A stretch of DNA of 6,632 bases from JBOFSR01 sp051651645 (lineage in GTDB: Bacteria; Spirochaetota; Spirochaetia; Treponematales; Treponemataceae). How positions within the stretch are numbered: position 1 is the first letter of the stretch; each line of letters begins with the position of its first letter. Under the pieces are notes generated by a model. The model was not told the origin of the DNA. It saw only the letters and a list, made by a program, of their open reading frames with translations, and made no database searches. Below are positions 1-4,639 of the stretch, in pieces. The translations under genes and the position numbers were made by a program. The DNA lies in the NCBI GenBank assembly GCA_051651645.1, contig JBOFSR010000135.1, forward strand, positions 1 to 6,632. Direction: 5' to 3'.

Positions 1-1003
1 AAGCAAATCGAGAAAAAATAATATTCACTTCAGCTTGATACAAATTCCACGTGTTAATCATGGTGTTCATATTTTGATTCGGTGTTTTAATTTGCAAACT
101 TTCTAAACGCTCATTCCAAAATACGCGTAAGTCAGAAAAAGCCTTATCAACTGTCGCAAAATCGCTATATTTTTGACGAATTTTTTTTGCAACGGCTTTA
201 TCACCAACGCCAAGCATAATAACCACGCGAATTTCTTCGCCTGCTTTGAGCGTAATTCCTTTTTGCAAGGCACCACAGTGATTATTACCAAGTTCGCTAC
301 TGCCAGAGAGTTTTCCATTTTCAACACCGATCGGATTCGACTCTGTGCGATAATCGCCAATAAAACTGTCTCGCAAGCAATCATAGCTATCAGGCATAAA
401 GCTCGATGTCATATAATGATACATCATTGGATTATAAAAATTATCAACCTCAATAATGCCGTCTTCGTAAGAAGAGCCAGAACAATATAAACTCATTTGA
501 AAGTTTTGATTGTCAATTTCAATCATATTAAAAGAAAACTCACAATAAGAAAAAAGGCTTAACGTTCGCTCTTTGTCAGAATTATTTTTTAAAGTAATAT
601 CCCACAATTCACATTCGTCGCCTCGAGGGATAAAAAGAGTTTGCGTTGCTTTTATGCCTTCATAGTCGCATTCAAAAGTTGAATACGAAAGCCCATGACG
701 ACAAATATATTTTGCACGATTTAAAGGTTTTGCAACAGGCTGCCACGAAACTGACCAATAATCCTTTGACTGCTCATCACGCACATATAAATAATGGCCA
801 GGCCGATCAAGAGGAATTGCATTTGCCCGAAAACGCGTAATACGATGCGTCTCTGGAGACTCATGAAACATATAGCCACCAGCATTTTGCGAAATTACCG
901 CACCAGTAGATTCTGTTCCCAAATAATTCGTCCATGAAACAGGAATTGCCACATTGTCAATCACATATTCCCGCTTCTCATCATCAAAATAGCCATATTT
1001 CAT
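1..1003 (-). CDS. GH94 disaccharide phosphorylase (chitobiose/cellobiose phosphorylase family), N-terminal part, cut by the window edge
   Basis: Reading from an ATG at 1003 the frame is open for 334 codons to the left edge, so the 3' part is missing. GH94 enzymes split a beta-linked disaccharide with phosphate, giving a sugar 1-phosphate and a free sugar in the cytoplasm, which saves ATP. The start MKYGYFDDEKREYVI, then WTNYLGT (24-30), AGGYMFHESPETHRITRFR (41-59), DRPGHYLYVRD (66-76) and WSVSWQPVAK (83-92) are typical of the N-terminal beta-sandwich. NTWNLYQAEVN (317-327) begins the linker into the (alpha/alpha)6 barrel. The catalytic Asp lies beyond the window. From memory, the DRPGHY, WSVSWQPV and NHCGAL (241-246) segments fit N,N'-diacetylchitobiose phosphorylase better than classical cellobiose phosphorylase, which has GGRYxY there. 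The substrate is therefore inferred, not shown. Full enzymes are about 800 residues. No signal peptide is seen. The start is supported by a strong ribosome-binding site. Confidence 0.93.
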   Translation of the reverse strand, partial: MKYGYFDDEKREYVIDNVAIPVSWTNYLGTESTGAVISQNAGGYMFHESPETHRITRFRANAIPLDRPGHYLYVRDEQSKDYWSVSWQPVAKPLNRAKYICRHGLSYSTFECDYEGIKATQTLFIPRGDECELWDITLKNNSDKERTLSLFSYCEFSFNMIEIDNQNFQMSLYCSGSSYEDGIIEVDNFYNPMMYHYMTSSFMPDSYDCLRDSFIGDYRTESNPIGVENGKLSGSSELGNNHCGALQKGITLKAGEEIRVVIMLGVGDKAVAKKIRQKYSDFATVDKAFSDLRVFWNERLESLQIKTPNQNMNTMINTWNLYQAEVNIIFSRFA

Positions 1004-1010
1004 TCTTATT

Positions 1011-1018
1011 TCTCCTCT
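1011..1018 (-). promoter_or_regulatory. Ribosome-binding site of the GH94 gene
   Basis: On the minus strand AGAGGAGA is followed by 7 nt and then the ATG at 1003. It fixes the start of the phosphorylase gene. It directly abuts the inverted repeat at 1019-1045. Confidence 0.8.
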
Positions 1019-1045
1019 ATTTTTAGAAACATTCATTCTAAAAAT
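1019..1045 (-). promoter_or_regulatory. Perfect 10-bp inverted repeat in the GH94 leader (operator or leader hairpin)
   Basis: ATTTTTAGAA (1019-1028) and TTCTAAAAAT (1036-1045) are exact reverse complements separated by 7 nt. The element sits between the -10 box at 1060-1065 and the ribosome-binding site at 1011-1018, so it is inside the predicted leader. It could be a dimeric repressor's operator, placed to block transcription. It could also be an RNA hairpin next to the Shine-Dalgarno sequence. It has no U-tract arrangement typical of a terminator. The regulator is not in the window and I cannot assign a family from the sequence. Confidence 0.6.
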
Positions 1046-1059
1046 GACAATTTTCTTAC

Positions 1060-1065
1060 ATTATA
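1060..1065 (-). promoter_or_regulatory. -10 promoter element of the GH94 gene
   Basis: The minus strand reads TATAAT exactly, placing a transcription start near 1053 and a leader of about 50 nt. At 16-18 nt upstream there is no good -35 hexamer (the 17-nt position reads TAAAGT). A weak or activator-dependent promoter is possible. Confidence 0.5.
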
Positions 1066-1159
1066 TACAAAATAATCGGCTTACTTTATCATGTTTTTAA
1101 AAGAGATTAAAGTATTTTTGACAAAAAAAAAGAAACTTAGAGAAAATACCTTAACAAGC

Positions 1160-1188
1160 TTGACTTTCAAAAAACAAAATATTACTAT
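1160..1188 (+). promoter_or_regulatory. Sigma-70-type promoter of the metal-efflux operon
   Basis: TTGACT (1160-1165) and TACTAT (1183-1188) are separated by exactly 17 nt, predicting a start near 1195 and a leader of about 37 nt. The -10 lies inside the left arm of the palindrome at 1181-1212. A repressor bound there would block RNA polymerase, as expected for an ArsR/SmtB-regulated operon. Confidence 0.6.
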
Positions 1189-1212
1189 ATTAGAATATCG
1201 TAATATAGTAAT
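1181..1212 (+). promoter_or_regulatory. Perfect 12-8-12 palindrome, probable ArsR/SmtB-family operator
   Basis: ATTACTATATTA (1181-1192) and TAATATAGTAAT (1201-1212) are perfect reverse complements around an 8-nt spacer. A second, smaller palindrome, ATATT-AG-AATAT (1187-1198), is nested off-centre. The element covers the -10 box and the predicted transcription start of the downstream regulator gene. ArsR-family sensors usually bind AT-rich inverted repeats at exactly this position and release DNA when metal binds. Binding by the adjacent regulator is inferred. Confidence 0.7.
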
Positions 1213-1231
1213 TCAATTTTAAAGGATTTTT

Positions 1232-1546
1232 ATGGACAAAAAAAACAATCTTTCAGAACAAGATTTTGAAAAACTGGAACAAATTTACAAATTATTTGGA
1301 AGCATTCCGCGCTTAAAAATTTTATTACGCCTCAATGATGGGGAATGCGATGCAGGCGAGCTTTCACTCGTTGCAGGGCTTTCTCAGTCGGCAACAAGCC
1401 ATCAATTAAAAGATTTGCGACAAGGAAAAATCATAAAAGCAAAAAAAAAGGGTTTGCACATGGAATATAGCCTTGATGATCATCATATTTTTGAAATCAT
1501 CAAGAGTGGAATTAATCACGTAAAAGGAGAAAACTGCTATGAGTAA
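1232..1546 (+). CDS. ArsR/SmtB-family metal-sensing transcriptional repressor
   Basis: A 104-residue winged-helix dimeric regulator, normal length for the SmtB/CzrA group. The recognition-helix region LSQSATSHQLKDLR (50-63) and the beta-wing KKKGLHMEYSL (71-81) match SmtB/CzrA closely. The C-terminal alpha-5 helix starts with DDHHIFEII and carries Asp83, His85 and His96, which align with three of the four alpha-5 zinc ligands of SmtB/CzrA. The fourth aligned position is Gly99, with Glu100 next to it. The ELCVCD site of arsenic sensors is absent; the region reads GECDAGELS with a single Cys39. Zinc, cobalt or cadmium sensing is therefore more likely than arsenic. The ATG at 1232 follows AAAGGA (1221-1226) by 5 nt. 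It precedes and overlaps by 8 nt the efflux ATPase, and probably represses its own operon through the palindrome at 1181-1212. Confidence 0.95.
   Translation: MDKKNNLSEQDFEKLEQIYKLFGSIPRLKILLRLNDGECDAGELSLVAGLSQSATSHQLKDLRQGKIIKAKKKGLHMEYSLDDHHIFEIIKSGINHVKGENCYE
1524..1529 (+). promoter_or_regulatory. Ribosome-binding site of the efflux ATPase
   Basis: AAGGAG inside the last codons of the regulator gene stands 9 nt before the ATG at 1539. The ATPase therefore has its own strong initiation site in addition to any translational coupling through the 8-nt overlap. Confidence 0.75.
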
Positions 1547-3500
1547 AAAAAGTTGTCACTGCTGTACAAGCACTAACAGCCAAATCGACGAAAAAAAATC
1601 CCCCAGTGATCAAGCAAGTACAAAAAAAGAGGCCATTCGATTAGCCCTTTCTTTAGCTTTAATGATTGCAGGTTTAATTTTTGAAGATAATTTTTCAAAA
1701 ATAATTGTTTTTATTTATTTTTTTGGTGTTTTTTTGCTTGCAGGGCATGAAGTAGTCTTAAATGCAATCAAAAATTGTTTCAAAGGCAAGATTTTTGATG
1801 AGAATTTTTTAATGACCATCGCCTCAATCGGAGCATTCAGTATTGGCGAGATGGAAGAAGCAGTTGCGGTTATGATTTTTTATGGCTTTGGCGAGCTTTT
1901 GCAAGAAATTGCGGTAAAACGAAGCAAAAAAAATATTACCAAGCTTATGGATATTCGACCAGATTTTGCAAACCTTAAAATGGCTGAGGGAATTAAAGTT
2001 GTAAGCCCCTCAGAAATAAAAATTGGCGATATTATTTTAATCAAACCGGGAGAAAAAGTTCCGCTCGACGGCATTATTATAAAAGGAGAAAGTTTTATTG
2101 ATGTGCGTGCTTTGACAGGCGAATCAATTCCCAAAAAGGTGCGAGTTGGCGATGATTTGCTTTCAGGATCGATTAATAGTCAAGGCGTATTAGAAATACA
2201 GGTTACAAAAAATTTTTCACAGTCAACTGTTTCTAAAATTCTTGAGCTTGTAGAAAACGCTCAGAATAAAAAAGCTGAAAGCGAAAAATTTATTACTAAA
2301 TTTGCCCGAGTCTATACACCGATTGTCGTTATTTTTGCCTTGGCAACGGCAACGCTTCCACCGCTATTTGGTTTTGGCAGCTTTTCACAATGGCTTTACA
2401 AAGCCCTCACCTTTTTAATAATTTCATGCCCTTGTGCTTTGGTAGTTTCAATCCCTGTTAGCTTTTTTGGCGGAATTGGAGCAGCGGCTCGAAAAGGCAT
2501 TCTGATAAAGGGAGGCAATTTTCTTGAAGCAATCAATAATCTAAACACGATTGTTTTTGATAAAACAGGAACGCTCACAAAGGGAACATTTGAGGTTTTC
2601 CAAATTCTTCCAGAAAAATCATACTCAACAGAAAAACTCCTTGAACTTGCCGCAATTGCAGAGCAGCACTCAACGCATCCTATTGCACTGTCCATTATGC
2701 AGGCATACAAAAACTCTGCTAACAGTTCAGCAAACACTTCGTTAATAGAGAATGCTGAAATTACGGAGGAAGCAGGATTTGGAATCATTGCAAAAACAGC
2801 TCAAGGAACAATCCTGTGTGGAAATAAAAAATTACTTGAAAAAAATAAAATTCACGCGGATAACATAGCGAATGGCACTCAATCAAGTAAAACGACTGTG
2901 TATATTGCGTTAAATCAAACATTTATTGGAAGCATCCTTATTGCAGATGAACTAAAGCCTTCTACAAAACAAGGAATTGCCGAGTTAAAACAAAAAAAGA
3001 TTGAACGCCTCGTCATGCTCACTGGAGACAATCAAAAAATTGCAAAAGAAATTGCGAACGAGGTTGGCATCGATGAGTTTTATGCCGAGCTTTTACCACA
3101 AGACAAGGTTGCAACGTTTGAGCAGATTTTACAAGAAAATCAAAAACACAAAAATGCTCTTTCGGGCTTTGTTGGAGACGGCATAAATGACGCACCAGTA
3201 CTAATGCGTGCCGATGTTGGTTTTGCAATGGGCAGTTTGGGAAGCGATGCTGCAATTGAGGCTGCCGATGTGGTAATTATGAATGATGATATTAAAAGCA
3301 TTGGCATGGCAATTAAAATTGCAAAAAAGACGCGAACGATTGTGACACAAAATATAGTTTTTTCTTTGGGAACAAAGGTTTTAATTATGGCAAGTGCGAT
3401 TTTTTTTGCTACACCGATTTGGCTTGCAATCTTTGCTGACGTTGGCGTCTCGTTTTTGGCAGTAGTAAACGCAGTACGCACGTTAAACGTTAAAGAATAA
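1539..3500 (+). CDS. zntA: P1B-type heavy-metal efflux ATPase (Zn2+/Cd2+/Pb2+ exporter)
   Basis: An inner-membrane ATP-driven pump that exports Zn2+, Cd2+ or Pb2+ from the cytoplasm. Visible motifs in order: TGES (193-196, actuator domain), SCPC (296-299, membrane metal site), DKTGT with phosphorylated Asp341, STHP (378-381, the His-Pro of P1B pumps), TGDN (495-498) and GDGIND (546-551). Eight membrane segments fit: about 33-49, 52-70, 88-103, 104-120, 258-275, 283-308, 604-623 and 626-648. Lys613 (GTK, seventh segment) and Asp634 (ADVG, eighth) match the zinc/cadmium subgroup P1B-2 and argue against copper. At 653 residues it lacks the N-terminal HMA domain with its CxxC motif. Instead it has a short CHCC cluster (6-9) followed by a polar linker. 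It is translated from the same operon as the sensor, with an 8-nt overlap. The symbol denotes the ZntA/CadA family; the exact metal is inferred. Confidence 0.96.
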   Translation: MSKKSCHCCTSTNSQIDEKKSPSDQASTKKEAIRLALSLALMIAGLIFEDNFSKIIVFIYFFGVFLLAGHEVVLNAIKNCFKGKIFDENFLMTIASIGAFSIGEMEEAVAVMIFYGFGELLQEIAVKRSKKNITKLMDIRPDFANLKMAEGIKVVSPSEIKIGDIILIKPGEKVPLDGIIIKGESFIDVRALTGESIPKKVRVGDDLLSGSINSQGVLEIQVTKNFSQSTVSKILELVENAQNKKAESEKFITKFARVYTPIVVIFALATATLPPLFGFGSFSQWLYKALTFLIISCPCALVVSIPVSFFGGIGAAARKGILIKGGNFLEAINNLNTIVFDKTGTLTKGTFEVFQILPEKSYSTEKLLELAAIAEQHSTHPIALSIMQAYKNSANSSANTSLIENAEITEEAGFGIIAKTAQGTILCGNKKLLEKNKIHADNIANGTQSSKTTVYIALNQTFIGSILIADELKPSTKQGIAELKQKKIERLVMLTGDNQKIAKEIANEVGIDEFYAELLPQDKVATFEQILQENQKHKNALSGFVGDGINDAPVLMRADVGFAMGSLGSDAAIEAADVVIMNDDIKSIGMAIKIAKKTRTIVTQNIVFSLGTKVLIMASAIFFATPIWLAIFADVGVSFLAVVNAVRTLNVKE

Positions 3501-3510
3501 AATAATATTG

Positions 3511-3524
3511 TGCAAGTGATTGCA
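3511..3524. repeat. Short inverted repeat after the efflux operon
   Basis: TGCAA (3511-3515) and TTGCA (3520-3524) flank 4 nt, 10 nt after the ATPase stop codon. It is short and could be chance. It is recorded because two stronger hairpins follow. Confidence 0.3.
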
Positions 3525-3532
3525 GCGATATA

Positions 3533-3568
3533 CTTTTTATCAAGGTTTTTAGAAACCTTGATAAAAAG
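3533..3568. repeat. Perfect 16-bp stem-loop between the convergent operons
   Basis: CTTTTTATCAAGGTTT (3533-3548) and AAACCTTGATAAAAAG (3553-3568) are exact reverse complements around the 4-nt loop TTAG. It lies 32 nt after the ATPase stop and may end or stabilise that transcript. It is not a standard terminator: the base of the stem has U on the 5' side and A on the 3' side, and no U-tract follows on either strand. A dispersed palindromic repeat is the alternative. Confidence 0.75.
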
Positions 3569-3587
3569 ATTCAAGCGAAAAGCACGG

Positions 3588-3608
3588 TTTTGCATTGAAA
3601 ATGCAAAA
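3588..3608. repeat. Second perfect stem-loop between the convergent operons
   Basis: TTTTGCATT (3588-3596) and AATGCAAAA (3600-3608) pair perfectly around a 3-nt loop, 19 nt after the larger hairpin. No U-tract follows on the plus strand. Together with 3533-3568 it forms a roughly 76-nt double-hairpin block in non-coding DNA. Confidence 0.6.
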
Positions 3609-3665
3609 TGCACCCAAACAGAAATAATTCCCCTTCACATCCTTTTTTCACGCCCGATTTTTGAG

Positions 3666-3713
3666 AATAAAATAAAAAACTTTGTAGAAAAGTTGATCCG
3701 CGGACTCTACAAA
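3666..3713 (-). terminator. Rho-independent terminator of the minus-strand gene cluster
   Basis: On the minus strand TTTGTAGA (3713-3706) pairs with TCTACAAA (3688-3681). The T-rich run GTTTTTTATTTTATT (3680-3666) follows immediately. The 17-nt loop contains its own palindrome TCCGCGGA (3697-3704). The stem is A/T-rich, so moderately weak. The TAG stop of the DUF2156 gene lies in the first arm, so termination directly follows translation. Confidence 0.6.
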
Positions 3714-4582
3714 TGGATTTTGTACTTTTTAGTTAAAAAACAAGGGCGATACGTAAGCTTAGCTTGACGTAAGCCTTCATTGCCTAAGTCCTGCTCACGG
3801 TTGATAAATAGAACGTTTTTAGCAAGCTGATTTGCACACGCATAATTTACATACTGATACACGCCTTTGTAGTCATCTATTCCTTTTTCAAAGTGCACGC
3901 AAAAAACCGTACCATCAAGCAAGTATTCCCCAAGGCTCCAACCACATGGAGCACCATCAGCATAGATAACCCAACCTGAAAAATCAAATTCTTTCATGTT
4001 TTGTAAGGCTTTTTGTGCAACCTCGTAATCAGTAACTTCATTTTTATGCTTTTCATTCCAACGCTCTAAAATAAATAGAGCATCTTCAATACTCGCCTCA
4101 TCAAGCATTTTTACCTCAAGAGAATACAGTGAGGTAAATGCATTTACAAGATTTTTTTTCTTATGAAACTTTTTTCCAGAAAGCAACGCTAAATCATTTT
4201 TGTTATAAACATAATCAAAATTATCTCTATCCTCTTCAACAGTAAGTCCCCATTGTACAAAAAGATTTTCAAACTCACTTAGCAAAGACTCCCCAATTTT
4301 CAAGCATTCGCCATATTTATTAAGCAATTCAAAAAAAATCTCTTTTGGGGGCAATCCATTTATGCAAATAAAGGCACTTTTTTCCTCAAAAGAACGCGAG
4401 AGAATGTATATAGTATCAGTCGTTTTTGATATTCGATAATCGTATTTATCTTGATGCAAAATTAAACTGGGAAAAGTCAATTCAGACATGCCATCTTTTA
4501 ACGAGCTAAAAACTGGGACAAGCTCTTCTTTCATTTCAGTAGAAAACGGAGCAAAAACTGGATACAAAGGAATATTTGACAT
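3707..4582 (-). CDS. DUF2156 / phosphatidylglycerol lysyltransferase C-terminal-domain-like protein, function unknown
   Basis: A 291-residue soluble protein with no membrane segments or signal peptide. The C-terminal half resembles the GNAT-like fold of the DUF2156/LPG-synthase C-terminal family. Recognisable segments are DRDNFDYVYNKNDLALLSGK (118-137), then basic KFHKKKN (138-144), the acceptor-like GWVIYADGAPCGWSLGEY (203-220), and INREQDLGNEGLRQAKLTY (260-278). In membrane MprF proteins a related domain transfers lysine from tRNA to phosphatidylglycerol. Here the flippase part is missing, and soluble family members of this kind have no firm function to my knowledge, so none is assigned. 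I chose the ATG at 4582. An in-frame TTG at 4618 would add 12 residues but is itself the -35 hexamer of a plausible promoter. Neither start has a Shine-Dalgarno sequence. It lies 57 nt after rlmK and is the last gene of its cluster, ending in the terminator at 3666-3713. Confidence 0.85.
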   Translation of the reverse strand: MSNIPLYPVFAPFSTEMKEELVPVFSSLKDGMSELTFPSLILHQDKYDYRISKTTDTIYILSRSFEEKSAFICINGLPPKEIFFELLNKYGECLKIGESLLSEFENLFVQWGLTVEEDRDNFDYVYNKNDLALLSGKKFHKKKNLVNAFTSLYSLEVKMLDEASIEDALFILERWNEKHKNEVTDYEVAQKALQNMKEFDFSGWVIYADGAPCGWSLGEYLLDGTVFCVHFEKGIDDYKGVYQYVNYACANQLAKNVLFINREQDLGNEGLRQAKLTYRPCFLTKKYKIHL

Positions 4583-4619
4583 ACTAATAAGTCTACTAAA
4601 GTTTACAAAAAATGTCAAA
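4575..4619. repeat. Inverted repeat bracketing the DUF2156 promoter
   Basis: TTTGACAT (4575-4582) and ATGTCAAA (4612-4619) are exact reverse complements separated by 29 nt. On the minus strand one copy contains the -35 hexamer and the other begins at the start codon. It may be a pair of binding half-sites or chance. Confidence 0.35.
4590..4618 (-). promoter_or_regulatory. Promoter of the DUF2156 gene, predicting a leaderless transcript
   Basis: On the minus strand TTGACA (4618-4613, perfect) and TAGACT (4595-4590, 4 of 6) are 17 nt apart, inside the 57-nt gap after rlmK. Only 7 nt separate the -10 from the ATG at 4582, so the transcript would begin at or next to the start codon. The lack of a Shine-Dalgarno sequence agrees with this. 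Confidence 0.5.
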
Positions 4620-4639
4620 TAAGTAGGTAAGTCGTATTT

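Noticed and set aside
103..384. Open frame of 93 codons on the minus strand
   Set aside because: It is out of frame with the continuous 334-codon GH94 frame covering the same bases and has no recognisable motif.
173..490. Open frame of 105 codons on the plus strand
   Set aside because: It lies antisense to the GH94 gene, whose minus frame is unbroken and carries recognisable family motifs. Its composition is not protein-like.
1118..1143. Second promoter for the metal operon from TTGACA at 1118-1123
   Set aside because: No -10 hexamer occurs at 16-18 nt; the nearest candidate (TAGAGA) is only 14 nt away. The pair at 1160-1188 fits better.
2396..2788. Open frame of 130 codons antisense to the ATPase
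   Set aside because: It mirrors the codons of the CPC and DKTGT region. No independent motif or initiation site is visible.
3140..3613. Open frame of 157 codons on the minus strand, antisense to the ATPase end
   Set aside because: Most of it is the complement of the strongly conserved GDGIND to C-terminal region of the ATPase, and its start region runs through the hairpins at 3533-3608.
3510..3767. Open frame of 85 codons on the plus strand after the ATPase
   Set aside because: It needs a GTG start without a ribosome-binding site, consists largely of hairpin arms and the minus-strand terminator, and runs antisense into the DUF2156 gene.
4583..4618. TTG start adding 12 residues to the DUF2156 protein
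   Set aside because: The TTG is part of a consensus TTGACA -35 box, there is no ribosome-binding site, and an ATG is available at 4582.
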